The notes: a model not told the origin generated them from the sequence alone. A stretch of DNA of 48,915 nucleotides from Abiotrophia sp965245735 (GCA_965245735.1 CBDFAX010000015.1:1-48915); one strand, 5' to 3'; positions 37,397-46,224 are shown, counted from the first letter of the stretch. Program-made: numbers and translations.

Positions 37397-37675
37397 TTAT
37401 AGGGTACCTTCTTTAGATAAGCTATCTAGCAAGTCAAGCCCTTGACGGGACATACCATCAATAATGAAGTGATATGGCTGTCCTTGGTCATCATAGAGAA
37501 TAAGACCTGACAAATAGCCTTCGTGCTTAAGGTATTCTAAAGCTGAAATCACCTGGTCTTGGATATATGAATGTGCATCTACAAAGTCTAATAGGTTTTC
37601 CAATTCCAAATGAACGGGCAGCTGACGATCAAGCGCTAAAAGTAAGTCCCTCACTAGAGATTTTCTTGGTCTCAT
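37397..37675 (-). CDS. Small winged-helix-like protein
   Basis: A 92-residue protein with alpha-helical and beta-hairpin patterning (SALEYLKHEGYLSGLILYDD) and a C-terminal MSRQGLDLLDSL resembling YjcQ/DUF2513-type winged-helix proteins, where a comparable T-x-x-G-x-D/F-L-D stretch recurs. A DNA-binding role is possible but not shown. It is monocistronic: a good promoter lies upstream and a terminator follows. An AAAGGGAGAG site precedes the ATG. Confidence 0.65.
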   Translation of the reverse strand: MRPRKSLVRDLLLALDRQLPVHLELENLLDFVDAHSYIQDQVISALEYLKHEGYLSGLILYDDQGQPYHFIIDGMSRQGLDLLDSLSKEGTL

Positions 37676-37781
37676 AACACTCTCCCTTTCTGATGACTAA
37701 ACCAGGCATCCTACCACTCATTTTGTTAACTCATGAGCATTACTTGGTGCAATATATCCTCGCTTCAAAATAGATTATATA

Positions 37782-37811
37782 ACTATAATAAAGCGTTTTA
37801 AAAGCTGTCAA
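37782..37811 (-). promoter_or_regulatory. Promoter of the 92-residue protein gene
   Basis: On the minus strand TTGACA (37806-37811), an 18-bp spacer and TATAGT (37782-37787). Confidence 0.65.
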
Positions 37812-37818
37812 GTAAGTG

Positions 37819-37855
37819 TAAATAAGCCAGCAGACTAAATAAATCTGCTGGCTTA
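37819..37855 (-). terminator. Terminator after the DUF4956 gene
   Basis: TAAGCCAGCAGA (37823-37834) pairs with TCTGCTGGCTTA (37844-37855), a 12-bp stem; the T tract on the minus strand is short. Confidence 0.8.
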
Positions 37856-37863
37856 AGGGCTGT

Positions 37864-38520
37864 CTAAAGTGTCTTCTTCTTCTTGGCTACCTTACTCAAG
37901 CTTACCTTAGCTAAAGTATTGTAAGCTTGGAATTGATTAATAAAGGCATGGTCGCTAACCTCACGCTTAAGGCCTATCATATAGTCTAACTTAAGCAAGG
38001 AATCGCCATCTTCAAAAGAAATGGAGGCTAGTTCTACAGACTGACAAAGCGCTTCAAAAATACCCTCAAAGAGCAAATCATAATCTTGATCAGCCGAAAT
38101 TTTCACTGTAAGATAACGCCGGGGTTGGCTTATATTAGCAAAATTGACATGCTCCAAAATCAAGAGAAGACAAGTCAAGACAAGGGTAAAGCCCAGGGCA
38201 AGGAAGACATAGCCCATCCCACAGGCTAAACCGATAGCAGTCGCCATAAAGATAACTAGCATCTCCTTGGCACCTCCTGCTGCTGAACGGAAGCGAATGA
38301 GACTAAAGGTCCCGGCCACCGCCACACTGGTACCTAAATTACCATTCACTAAGAAGCTAATCATGGCAATAATGGTTGGCAAGAGAGCCAAAGTAATAAC
38401 GAAATCCTTTGTATAGAGCGTCTTGTACTTATAGAACCAAGCCAACCAGAGGCCAGTTATTAAGGCGACTACCAATGATATCATTAGCATTTCGGGTTTT
38501 GTATTGGCTTCATTAGCCAC
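37864..38520 (-). CDS. DUF4956 membrane protein
   Basis: A 218-residue protein with about four membrane segments and a cytoplasmic C-terminal domain. The family string GTSVAVAGTFSLIRFRSAAGGAKEML is clear. DUF4956 proteins often sit by VTC-type polyphosphate or CotH genes; neither is here. The start is uncertain: a GTG at 38520 gives the full length, but no good ribosome site is visible there or at the next Met. It carries a TACANNTGTC element upstream, shared with the nearby blaI-type gene. Confidence 0.8.
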   Translation of the reverse strand: MANEANTKPEMLMISLVVALITGLWLAWFYKYKTLYTKDFVITLALLPTIIAMISFLVNGNLGTSVAVAGTFSLIRFRSAAGGAKEMLVIFMATAIGLACGMGYVFLALGFTLVLTCLLLILEHVNFANISQPRRYLTVKISADQDYDLLFEGIFEALCQSVELASISFEDGDSLLKLDYMIGLKREVSDHAFINQFQAYNTLAKVSLSKVAKKKKTL

Positions 38521-38570
38521 ATAAACTGATAAGTGATAATGATAAGTTCTCTATGAGCTAATAGATATAC

Positions 38571-38580
38571 TACAGTTGTC
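38571..38580 (-). promoter_or_regulatory. BlaI-box-like element upstream of DUF4956 gene
   Basis: TACAGTTGTC, one base from the BlaI/MecI consensus TACANNTGTA. The same TACANNTGTC form with flanking C and T/G occurs at the blaI promoter. It is 51 bp upstream of the proposed start. The remaining 38521-38725 holds only the M56 terminator. Confidence 0.45.
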
Positions 38581-38670
38581 GTTTATAACCATATTCCACG
38601 CTTGTAGTTATTGTAATTCAAGTAGTTCCTACTTTTGTCATGCGATTGTTATACTTGAAAAACCGAATAT

Positions 38671-38706
38671 AAAAAGCCTAACGAGAGTTCTATCGTCTCT
38701 CGTTAG
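38671..38706 (-). terminator. Terminator after the M56 gene
   Basis: CTAACGAGAG (38678-38687) pairs with CTCTCGTTAG (38697-38706), followed on the minus strand by GCTTTTTATA. Confidence 0.92.
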
Positions 38707-38725
38707 ACTTCAAATCTATACTTAT

Positions 38726-40159
38726 TTATAAATCATCTACATCTGGGTCGTCTGGATCATATGGATCATCCACGTCATCTTTGTCATCAGATTCATCATC
38801 ATCACTATCTTTCAAGATGGACTGCACATTGAGTAAAGGTCTAAATACTGACGGTACCTGTGACGACTCTGCATTAGTAGCTTGGCTAGCTACATGTTCA
38901 GAACCTGCGGCACTCTCACTTGGTTGAGAATTCGAGACTAAAACTTGGTTGGTCTCATGAACTCGTAAAATTTGCCCATCTATCACACTAATTTGGTACT
39001 GATAAATGGTATTTTGATATTGGAAAACGACAAAATAGCGGTCTTGAGACAGTTCTATTTCTAAGGCTTGGACTTGATTCAATGTCAAGCCCGCCTCTGC
39101 TAAGGCATAATCTCTAGCTTGATTGCTAGAAACTCTGAGCTCACTTATTTGACTATCTGCCACCTGGTTGGCAGGTGGTTGTGCCATCACAAAGACAGAA
39201 CGTGATAGCAAGACTAAAGTAGCCACTCCTAAAATGACCAAAACGGATAAGAAGCGAATTGGATAGCGATTATCCATAATAGCAAGAATACGTCGCTTGA
39301 GGTTAAAGCGATTAGAATAGAAACAAGTGGTTAAAGCCACTTGGTTTTTCTTACTACGGTCAATCATGGTCAGGATTGTCTCACCATAGAAGATGCGATA
39401 ACTAACATCTTGTTGGGCTAATACGGTAGCATCACAGTACATTTCCCCTGCTTCCAATAACTCTTTGCTTGCGAAACGAACCAATGGGTTGTACCAGTAG
39501 AGGCTCTTAATAAACATAGCTAAGAGACTAACATAAACATCCCCGTGCTTATAGTGGACTAATTCATGATGGAAGATTAAACTAAATTCTTCCTCTGTAT
39601 AGTCAAGCTCAGGGAGCACAATGGTTGGTTTTCTGAAGCCAAATAAGAGAGGACTGTGCACCAAAGGACAATAAATTAGCCCAATTTCGCGTTTTACACC
39701 CACAAGAGCTTGCATCTCAGCTAAGTTTTCCCAGATGGTTAAATCTTCAACAGGGTCGCCCCATCGTTTGAGCATGGTCTGGAACTTGATGTAACTATAG
39801 AGCTGACGTCCAAGACAAATCAAGACACCTAACAGCCAGACCAACAAGATAGCATGCAAAATGTTAAAGGACCATGTAGGAGTTGGCACTGGTGCTCCTG
39901 AAGCTTTTAATGGTGTCGACCCTAAATGAGTCGGAGCTGAGGTCGGGAGTAATGGTGCGGGTGGCTGCACCTCAATTAAGCCTAAACTAAAGGCTGGTCT
40001 AAATGGTAACAAGAGACTCAGGATAACCCCAATCCAGATATAATATTTACTCCGGACTGAAAGTCGATTCTTGAAGAGCATAAAACAAATACTGACAAGT
40101 GGGATTAAGCAAGAAACTGACAAGCTAGTCAAAAAAAAGTTAAAGAGTAAATCTTGCAT
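38726..40159 (-). CDS. M56 (BlaR1/MecR1-like) metallopeptidase with PepSY-like sensor and acidic tail
   Basis: A 477-residue membrane peptidase. Several N-terminal membrane segments surround a cytoplasmic loop with the zinc motif HELVH at 198-202 and a downstream EMYCD near 239-243, as in BlaR1-type antirepressors that cleave BlaI. After the last segment (about 303-325) the outer part is not a penicillin-binding domain but a PepSY-like stretch (about 343-404), followed by a Ser-rich spacer and a strongly acidic tail (DSDDDESDDKDD and more). The upstream gene at 40175-40555 is its BlaI partner. The inducing signal is unknown and probably not a beta-lactam. Confidence 0.83.
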   Translation of the reverse strand: MQDLLFNFFLTSLSVSCLIPLVSICFMLFKNRLSVRSKYYIWIGVILSLLLPFRPAFSLGLIEVQPPAPLLPTSAPTHLGSTPLKASGAPVPTPTWSFNILHAILLVWLLGVLICLGRQLYSYIKFQTMLKRWGDPVEDLTIWENLAEMQALVGVKREIGLIYCPLVHSPLLFGFRKPTIVLPELDYTEEEFSLIFHHELVHYKHGDVYVSLLAMFIKSLYWYNPLVRFASKELLEAGEMYCDATVLAQQDVSYRIFYGETILTMIDRSKKNQVALTTCFYSNRFNLKRRILAIMDNRYPIRFLSVLVILGVATLVLLSRSVFVMAQPPANQVADSQISELRVSSNQARDYALAEAGLTLNQVQALEIELSQDRYFVVFQYQNTIYQYQISVIDGQILRVHETNQVLVSNSQPSESAAGSEHVASQATNAESSQVPSVFRPLLNVQSILKDSDDDESDDKDDVDDPYDPDDPDVDDL

Positions 40160-40174
40160 CTAGTCCCCTCCTCA

Positions 40175-40555
40175 CTAGGATTTATGCTGATTAAGCAGAT
40201 CACGCAATTCGTCCATGTCAGAATCAGTCAAGGAATTTGAGCGGAACAAGTTATTGATGAAACCACTGAGAGAGTGACCCTTGTAACGATTTAAGAAGTC
40301 AGAGGCCTCTACCTCTAGATAATCTGCTTCCGAAACGAGTGCCGTATAATGGCGTTCACGCCCCACTCGTTCGCTATTAAGGTAGCCCTTTTCGGTTAAG
40401 CGAGCTAAGACCGTGAGCAAGGTTTGTGGCTTCCAATGGTTGTCTTCACCTAGATATTCAATAATCTGGGCAGAAGTAGTGGGCTGTGGCAATTGCCAGA
40501 TGGCCTTCAAAATGGTAAATTCGCCATCAGCTAGTCGTTTAATTTTTGCTGCCAT
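40175..40555 (-). CDS. BlaI/MecI-family transcriptional repressor
   Basis: A 126-residue winged-helix repressor. The inner ATG is chosen because AAAGGAGA precedes it and a TTGACA-17-TAGAAT promoter lies upstream of it, inside the longer frame. The family strings LADGEFTILKAIWQLP, TLLTVLARLTEKGYL and RERHYTALVSEADY are visible. The partner M56 protease follows 15 bp downstream and likely inactivates this repressor on signal. A TACANNTGTC operator-like site overlaps its -10. Confidence 0.9.
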   Translation of the reverse strand: MAAKIKRLADGEFTILKAIWQLPQPTTSAQIIEYLGEDNHWKPQTLLTVLARLTEKGYLNSERVGRERHYTALVSEADYLEVEASDFLNRYKGHSLSGFINNLFRSNSLTDSDMDELRDLLNQHKS

Positions 40556-40598
40556 AGAAATCTCCTTTCGTATGATAAAATCAATCTTTCTCACTTTA

Positions 40599-40627
40599 AT
40601 TCTACAAATGTCTAAGGGTTTTGTCAA
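40599..40627 (-). promoter_or_regulatory. blaI-type promoter with overlapping operator
   Basis: On the minus strand TTGACA (40622-40627), a 17-bp spacer and TAGAAT (40599-40604). TACAAATGTC at 40603-40612 overlaps the -10 and resembles a BlaI box (TACANNTGTA), suggesting autoregulation. Confidence 0.7.
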
Positions 40628-40648
40628 GCCTATCTTGTATTCTCTATA

Positions 40649-40677
40649 GAAAAATCGGTTCCTTGTCGGAACCGATT
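40649..40677 (-). terminator. Terminator after rnhB
   Basis: AATCGGTTCC (40653-40662) pairs with GGAACCGATT (40668-40677), followed on the minus strand by TTTC. It ends the yozE-rnhB run. Confidence 0.93.
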
Positions 40678-40682
40678 GAATT

Positions 40683-41471
40683 TTAAGATTCATATGCTTT
40701 GTACATGGACTTAACCGGTTCAAAAGACCGGCGATGAATAGGTGTATAACCTACTCTATCTAAGGCATCTAAGTGTTCCTTGGTTCCATAGCCCATATTC
40801 CGTTCAAAACCAAACTCTGGGTAGGTCTTGCTGTATTGGACCATTAACTCATCTCGATATACCTTGGCGATAATAGAAGCCGCCGCAATGGATAAGGAAC
40901 GTTGATCGCCTTTGACCAAGGACTCTTGTGGCAAATCAGAATCAATATTAATGGCATCTAACAGCAAATAATCAGGTTTTACATTTAGGGCTTCAACAGC
41001 AGCCTTCATGCCCTGGCGGGTGGCTTGATAGATATTGTCCCGGTCAATAATGGCCGGAGGAATGGCCACAATTTTAAGATCAAGGGCAACTTCGCGGATT
41101 TGGCGGGCGAATTCAAGACGTTTAGCATGTGACAGTTGCTTAGAGTCTGTTACCCCGACTAGTAAATTCTGGCAATCTCTAGGTAGGACAACTGCTGCTA
41201 CCACAACTGGACCAGCCAGAGGACCACGCCCTACCTCATCTAAACCCGCAATCACTTGATAGCCAGCCTCATAGGCAGCTATTTCATGTTTGAGTCTTTT
41301 TTGGTGTTCTTGATAGACTAACTCTTGATTTTGTATACGTTTATGGCATTGTTCAAGCAATTTTTGGACACTTTTACGCTCATCATTGGCCAGCGTCACT
41401 AAAAATTCATGAGATCTATCGTTTACTTCTAGCAAGGCTTGCTTAATTTGACTAACAGTTAACTTAGCCAT
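40683..41471 (-). CDS. rnhB: Ribonuclease HII
   Basis: A 262-residue enzyme that removes ribonucleotides and RNA from RNA-DNA hybrids. The motif VIAGLDEVGRGPLAGPVVVAAVVLP carries the catalytic DE, and further acidic residues appear in TDSKQLS and LLLDAINID. The N-terminal extension of about 70 residues is usual in Firmicutes RNase HII. It overlaps the rbgA stop by one base (TAATG). Last gene of the operon. Confidence 0.95.
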   Translation of the reverse strand: MAKLTVSQIKQALLEVNDRSHEFLVTLANDERKSVQKLLEQCHKRIQNQELVYQEHQKRLKHEIAAYEAGYQVIAGLDEVGRGPLAGPVVVAAVVLPRDCQNLLVGVTDSKQLSHAKRLEFARQIREVALDLKIVAIPPAIIDRDNIYQATRQGMKAAVEALNVKPDYLLLDAINIDSDLPQESLVKGDQRSLSIAAASIIAKVYRDELMVQYSKTYPEFGFERNMGYGTKEHLDALDRVGYTPIHRRSFEPVKSMYKAYES

Positions 41472-42340
41472 TAATTTTCACCTACAGTGGTAACACCCAA
41501 AGGTACTTGATCCAAGGTCAAACTACCTAATTGATGCTGACGATAATCAGTGACTAATTTTGTAGACGCCTGGTCATAATCCTCTTTAAAGCCCAGTCGC
41601 TTGGTAATAACTAAAAGTAGTTCTACTAAGGGCAGTTGGCACTCTTGCTCAGTCACGCGGTAACGTTGCTTAAGCATATCTGAATGATTGGCCAAGACTA
41701 ATTCTAATAGATAAAGAGCCAAATCATCCATATGAACCAGTTGGTCCTTGATGGCACCCGTTAGAGCCAATTTTTTGCCCACCAAAGGATCATCAAATTT
41801 AGGCCACAGAATCCCTGGCGTATCCAGTAACTCGAAGTTACGCCCTACTTTTAGCCAACGTTGCGCCTTGGTTACCCCTGGCTTATTCCCGGTAATAGCC
41901 TGGTTCTTACCCACAAAGCGATTGATTAAAGTGGATTTACCTACGTTAGGAATACCCAGAATCATCAGGCGAATAGCACGTGGCTTGACACCTTTAGCAG
42001 CTTGTTTGGCAAAGTAATCTGACATAAGTAGCTGACACTGCTTCTCAAGTTGTTTGAGGCCTTTACCATGCTGAGCATCGATGGCCAAAGCATGAATACC
42101 TTGACTTTGATAGTAATTAATCCAGGCCTGAGTCTTAGCAGGATCTGCTAAATCAGCCTTGTTGAGGACCATAATACGAGGCTTATTACCTACAATTTCG
42201 TCAATCAAGGGATTACGACTGGATTCAGGAATGCGAGCGTCGACTAGCTCAATAACAATATCGACAAGATTGAGTTTTTCCTTGGCTTCACGTTTGGCCT
42301 TGGCCATATGGCCAGGAAACCATTGAATTGGTTGTGACAC
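41471..42340 (-). CDS. rbgA: Ribosome biogenesis GTPase RbgA (YlqF)
   Basis: A 289-residue circularly permuted GTPase needed for late 50S assembly. It begins IQWFPGHMAKAKRE; motif order is G4 (NKADLAD), G1 (GIPNVGKST), G3 (DTPG), as in the permuted family. The GTG start has an AGGAGG site 8 bp away. It sits between lepB and rnhB, an arrangement frequent in Firmicutes. Confidence 0.95.
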   Translation of the reverse strand: MSQPIQWFPGHMAKAKREAKEKLNLVDIVIELVDARIPESSRNPLIDEIVGNKPRIMVLNKADLADPAKTQAWINYYQSQGIHALAIDAQHGKGLKQLEKQCQLLMSDYFAKQAAKGVKPRAIRLMILGIPNVGKSTLINRFVGKNQAITGNKPGVTKAQRWLKVGRNFELLDTPGILWPKFDDPLVGKKLALTGAIKDQLVHMDDLALYLLELVLANHSDMLKQRYRVTEQECQLPLVELLLVITKRLGFKEDYDQASTKLVTDYRQHQLGSLTLDQVPLGVTTVGEN

Positions 42341-42363
42341 GAACTTTCCTCCTAGGATATAGT

Positions 42364-42963
42364 TTAGGGTGCGCTAATAGACAGGGAACCATCTGCTTGG
42401 AGCTGATACTGCGCCATGCGTCTCATGTGGTTGAAGGGCCAATAAACCAGATCCGCTTTCCCCTGAACCGAGGCAATGGGTACCAAACCAAACTGACGGC
42501 TATCACCCGATCCAGGTCGATTATCCCCCATGACAAAGTAGTAACCCTCTGGAATAGTCTCAATTCCCAAGGTATCCCACAAGGAAAAGTCTTGGGTAAA
42601 TGGATGGCTATCAGCTTGAGATTTATTAGGTTCTAAATAAGGTTCAGGCACTGGTAAATCATTGAGATAGAGTTGGTCATTGTGCACTCTCAATCGATCA
42701 CCAGGCAAACCAATAACCCGCTTAACATAGGAATTTCCTGACCCTTTTGGATCAGGAAATACCACTACATCAAAGCGATTAATCTTAGCACTAGGAAAGA
42801 GCAGCATGTGCTCTCCATGATGGAGGGTTGCCTCCATAGAATGGCCATCAACCTGAAAAGGCTGCAGAATGTACTGCCGAATACCTGTTAGGATTAAGAC
42901 GGCAATCATGAGATAGAAGACCACATTGACCAGGTCACGGCCTAGTTTTTTTAGCGATCTCAT
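42364..42963 (-). CDS. lepB: Type I signal peptidase
   Basis: A 199-residue membrane protease with one N-terminal anchor (about 12-30). Catalytic Ser42 is in DGHSMEATL and Lys81 in SYVKRVIGLPGD; box E is VMGDNRPGSGDSR. It removes Sec and Tat signal peptides outside the membrane, presumably including those of the LPxTG and M15 proteins here. It overlaps the ctpA stop by ATGA, indicating translational coupling. Confidence 0.95.
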   Translation of the reverse strand: MRSLKKLGRDLVNVVFYLMIAVLILTGIRQYILQPFQVDGHSMEATLHHGEHMLLFPSAKINRFDVVVFPDPKGSGNSYVKRVIGLPGDRLRVHNDQLYLNDLPVPEPYLEPNKSQADSHPFTQDFSLWDTLGIETIPEGYYFVMGDNRPGSGDSRQFGLVPIASVQGKADLVYWPFNHMRRMAQYQLQADGSLSISAP

Positions 42964-44384
42964 GAGTTATTTCCTTGCTTAAGTACTTCTTTGGCCTTGT
43001 CGTACTGCAAGTCATGAGCCTTGAGATAATCACGAGTTGCCTCATTGAGGGCGTCTGCCGTCTTACCGGTTACTTGCCCATCTTCAGTCAATCCCTTATC
43101 CTTCTGGAAGGCCTTGACAGCAGCTTCCATCTTATCATCAAAGTATTCAGTAGACTCTAATTCATAGCCTAAAGCTTTAAGAATTAAAGCAAGATTTTTT
43201 ACCCCATCGTTAGATTGACCTTTGGCAAGGGTATCATCGTAGCTGAGGCTAACTGCCTTAGCCACCGGTTCTTGCTCGACCGCAACAGTTGGCTCAATCC
43301 CTTGTTTATGAATCCACTCACCTTTTGGCGTTAACCATTTAGCGATCGTTAACTTCAATTCGCCAAGATCTGATTGATTAAGAACTTGTTGAACTGTCCC
43401 CTTACCAAAAGTCTTCTCGCCTACTAAATCATGTTTGGTATTTTCCTTAATAGCAGCCGCTAGAATCTCACTAGCTGAAGCTGAACCACCATCTACCAAG
43501 AAGACATAAGGCTCCGTGATTTTGAAGTCACCGTAAAGCTTAGAATCTGCTGAAAAGACAGTCGGATCACTGCCACGTTCTTGAGTTTGGAGGATGACAT
43601 CGCCATCTTTCAGGAACATATTGCCGATGGCAAGCGCCTGACTTAAGAGGCCACCTGGGTCATTACGCAGGTCGAATATGAAGCTCTTAGCTCCGTCTTC
43701 TCGGGCTTTCTTAACAGCATTCTCTAATTCCTTACCGGTATTCTCACCAAATTGGATAATTTTGATGTGGGCAATGGTCTTATCTTGCTCATCCAAATTG
43801 CTAGTCACTGAATAATTTGGAATGGTGTCACGGGTTAACTTAACCTCGAAGCTAGAACCACCGCGACGAATCACGAGTTTGACTTCAGACCCCTTAGGGC
43901 CACGAATGAGTTTCATGACTTCTTGTGTTGTTTTGTCCTTAAGCTCTGTCCCATCTACGCTGACAATGACGTCATTAGGCTGCAAACCAGCCTTAGACGC
44001 AGGCGTATCATCAAGCGCACTAATGACAACCATCTCGCCACCTTTGACTTGGAATTGAACCCCAATCCCTTCAAAGGAATCACTCATGGCATTATCGAAG
44101 GCATCCGATTCTTCCTTGTTGAAATACTCTGAGTATGGATCTTCTGTGGCAGACACCATCCCCTTAAGAGCACCTTCTAGTATTTTCTCCTTGTCTATTT
44201 CCTCAATGTAGCCTTCGCGAATAGAACGATAGACTTCCTGAATCTTCTGTATATCTTCATCCGATAGCTGTTCTTTTGAACCAAAGAGGCTAAACGGCGC
44301 TGCAGTCACTGGAACAGTCGTTGAAAGTACACTGGTTGTCACTAGTAAGGCAGAGAACCATTTCAATCCTTTGCTTAACTTCAT
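42960..44384 (-). CDS. ctpA: C-terminal processing peptidase, S41 family
   Basis: A 474-residue secreted or anchored serine protease. The inner ATG has a GAAGGGA site; the upstream TTG has none. Parts in order: signal segment (1-30), PDZ domain (about 110-190), S41 core with Ser in DGGSASASEI (about 300-305) and Lys in EKTFGKG (about 328), and a C-terminal peptidoglycan-binding domain (about 395-455). It trims substrates at C-termini in the envelope. It precedes lepB with an ATGA overlap. Confidence 0.93.
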   Translation of the reverse strand: MKLSKGLKWFSALLVTTSVLSTTVPVTAAPFSLFGSKEQLSDEDIQKIQEVYRSIREGYIEEIDKEKILEGALKGMVSATEDPYSEYFNKEESDAFDNAMSDSFEGIGVQFQVKGGEMVVISALDDTPASKAGLQPNDVIVSVDGTELKDKTTQEVMKLIRGPKGSEVKLVIRRGGSSFEVKLTRDTIPNYSVTSNLDEQDKTIAHIKIIQFGENTGKELENAVKKAREDGAKSFIFDLRNDPGGLLSQALAIGNMFLKDGDVILQTQERGSDPTVFSADSKLYGDFKITEPYVFLVDGGSASASEILAAAIKENTKHDLVGEKTFGKGTVQQVLNQSDLGELKLTIAKWLTPKGEWIHKQGIEPTVAVEQEPVAKAVSLSYDDTLAKGQSNDGVKNLALILKALGYELESTEYFDDKMEAAVKAFQKDKGLTEDGQVTGKTADALNEATRDYLKAHDLQYDKAKEVLKQGNNS

Positions 44385-44414
44385 CGAATCCCTTCTTTCC
44401 AATAATTAATTCGC

Positions 44415-45137
44415 TTATTTGCTTTGGAGCGCGTAAGCTGTTTCTAAGGCAACTTCCATCATTTGTGTGAAAGTTGTTTGGCGTTCTTCAGCCGTTGTTT
44501 CTTCACCCGTAATTAAGTGGTCGCTGATGGTACACATAGCTAAGGCTTGACGGTTGTGTTTAGCTGCCACGGCATAGAGCCCAGCTGCTTCCATTTCAAC
44601 CGCTAAGACACCATAGCGTGCTAATTTAGCCTTGTCTAACTCTTCGTTATAGAAACGGTCACTAGACAGAATATTACCGACATGGATATTTTCCTTAGGT
44701 AACTTTTCTGCTGCTAAGTGGTAAGCAGTATCTAGAACCTTGAAATCAGCTAAGGCTGCAAAGGAGACTTGACCATTGAAGATATTGGTTAGGCAGCTAG
44801 AGTCTGTCGTCGCTCCTTGGCCAAAGACAATATCACGAACCTTAACAGATTCTTTCATCCCACCAGCAGTCCCGATACGGATAATCGTCTTAACGCCATA
44901 ACTTTGATAGAGCTCTTCTGCGTAAATCATAGCTGACGGAATCCCCATACCCGAACCCTGCACAGAAACTGGAACGCCCTTATAGGTCCCGGTAAAACCG
45001 AACATGTTACGTACAGTATTATAACGCGTCACATTCTCTAGGAAGGTTTCAGCAATATATTGGGCACGCAATGGGTCCCCTGGAAATAAAACAACTTCAG
45101 CGATTTGGCCTTCTTGGGCTGCAATATGAATCGACAT
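44415..45137 (-). CDS. deoD: Purine-nucleoside phosphorylase
   Basis: A 240-residue hexameric-type PNP that splits purine nucleosides to base and ribose-1-phosphate. Motifs: VVLFPGDPLRAQYIAETFLE, VQGSGMGIPS, IRIGTAGGM, VEMEAAGLYAVA and the Asp of TISDHLITGE, all as in DeoD. It follows yozE by 15 bp in the same run. A purine salvage function is expected. Confidence 0.96.
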   Translation of the reverse strand: MSIHIAAQEGQIAEVVLFPGDPLRAQYIAETFLENVTRYNTVRNMFGFTGTYKGVPVSVQGSGMGIPSAMIYAEELYQSYGVKTIIRIGTAGGMKESVKVRDIVFGQGATTDSSCLTNIFNGQVSFAALADFKVLDTAYHLAAEKLPKENIHVGNILSSDRFYNEELDKAKLARYGVLAVEMEAAGLYAVAAKHNRQALAMCTISDHLITGEETTAEERQTTFTQMMEVALETAYALQSK

Positions 45138-45152
45138 AAAATGTAATCCTTT

Positions 45153-45371
45153 CTATTTGTTATAAAGATACTGTTGCCACGCATCATCAAAGATGGACAG
45201 TAGGCGTGAGTAATGAGGGTTATCTTCCATGTAACGTGAGATTTCATCAAACTCTTCGCTACGCTTGGGAAATCCTTGATCAGAGTGGATAGCGTTAGCC
45301 AAGCGACTCATGCGGTCCTTGGCACCATAGTCCACCGACCGAGAAATATAATCGTAAAAACTCTTTGCCAT
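45153..45371 (-). CDS. yozE: YozE family (UPF0346) small protein
   Basis: A 72-residue protein beginning MAKSFYDYISRSV, with HSDQGFPKRSEEFDEISRYMED typical of the SAM-like YozE fold. Function unknown. The inner ATG has a near-perfect AAGGAGG site. It opens the yozE-deoD-ctpA-lepB-rbgA-rnhB run and is divergent from the hemolysin III gene. Confidence 0.9.
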   Translation of the reverse strand: MAKSFYDYISRSVDYGAKDRMSRLANAIHSDQGFPKRSEEFDEISRYMEDNPHYSRLLSIFDDAWQQYLYNK

Positions 45372-45400
45372 TAGGTCCTCCTTTGTGTTCGTATACAACC

Positions 45401-45430
45401 ATTCTACCAAAAATAGGCCACAAGATGCAA
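45401..45430 (-). promoter_or_regulatory. Promoter of the yozE operon
   Basis: On the minus strand TTGCAT (45425-45430), an 18-bp spacer ending TGG and TAGAAT (45401-45406). The TGn before the -10 gives an extended -10. Confidence 0.7.
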
Positions 45431-45501
45431 AACATAGTCCCTAGGGCTTTAACTTTCTTTCTCAAGTCATTTGCGGTACAATGAAGCAAAGGAGGGAAAA
45501 T

Positions 45502-46149
45502 ATGAAAGAAACACTTAAATTATCCTATACTAAACAAGTCATCATTGAAGTCCTCAATGCTGCAACTCATGGTATTGGTGCCCTCTTGAGCATTATTGCC
45601 ACGGTTGCGCTCATTCTCAAAGGCGTGCAACATAGCTCACATCTAGAAATCGTATCCTACGCTATATACGGTGCTAGCCTCTTCTTATTATTCTTGAATT
45701 CAACCCTTTATCATTCCTTTAGCCTGACACGCTATAAGGATGTCTTCCAGAAAATCGACCATTCTTCTATCTATCTCTTAATCGCAGGAACTTACACCCC
45801 CTACCTCATGGTTTCAATTGGGGGGCTTGTGGGTTATGGTTTCCTAGCCCTTGTCTGGGCCTTGGCTATTGGAGGCATTATCTTCGAGGTCTCTGCTATC
45901 GGCCGATGGCCAAAACTCAGTACTTTCCTCTATCTAGGATTAGGCTGGCTCAGTGTCTTCATCATCTACCCCTTAGCACAATCTATTCCCTTAACCGGGA
46001 TTCTACTCTTAGCTTTGGGTGGTGTCACCTACTCACTGGGAACGATTTTTTATCGTATGAAAGACAACAAATGGATGCACATTATTTGGCACCTTTTCGT
46101 ATTAGGTGGGGCCGTCTTTATGTTTTATAGCATTCTATACTTTGTATAA
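45502..46149 (+). CDS. Hemolysin III family (PAQR/TrhA-like) membrane protein
   Basis: A 215-residue protein with about seven membrane segments. Conserved His and Asp positions are visible in ATHGIGALLS, YHSFSLTRYKDVFQKIDHSSIYLLIAGTYTPY and MHIIWHLFVLGG. The family is related to PAQR receptors; bacterial TrhA affects membrane energetics and fluidity, and a haemolytic role is not established. The inner ATG has AAAGGAGGGAA; the outer ATG falls in the -10 (TACAAT, 45477-45482). Confidence 0.88.
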   Translation: MKETLKLSYTKQVIIEVLNAATHGIGALLSIIATVALILKGVQHSSHLEIVSYAIYGASLFLLFLNSTLYHSFSLTRYKDVFQKIDHSSIYLLIAGTYTPYLMVSIGGLVGYGFLALVWALAIGGIIFEVSAIGRWPKLSTFLYLGLGWLSVFIIYPLAQSIPLTGILLLALGGVTYSLGTIFYRMKDNKWMHIIWHLFVLGGAVFMFYSILYFV

Positions 46150-46184
46150 AAAAATCCAATGGCCGTGTGGTCATTGGATTTTTC
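46149..46184. terminator. Terminator after hemolysin III gene
   Basis: AATCCAATG (46153-46161) pairs with CATTGGATT (46172-46180), with T runs on either side. It also faces the convergent flavin reductase-like gene. Confidence 0.9.
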
Positions 46185-46224
46185 ATATATTTGCCAAAAC
46201 TTCCTAGTCTTCTAGCACGATTTT

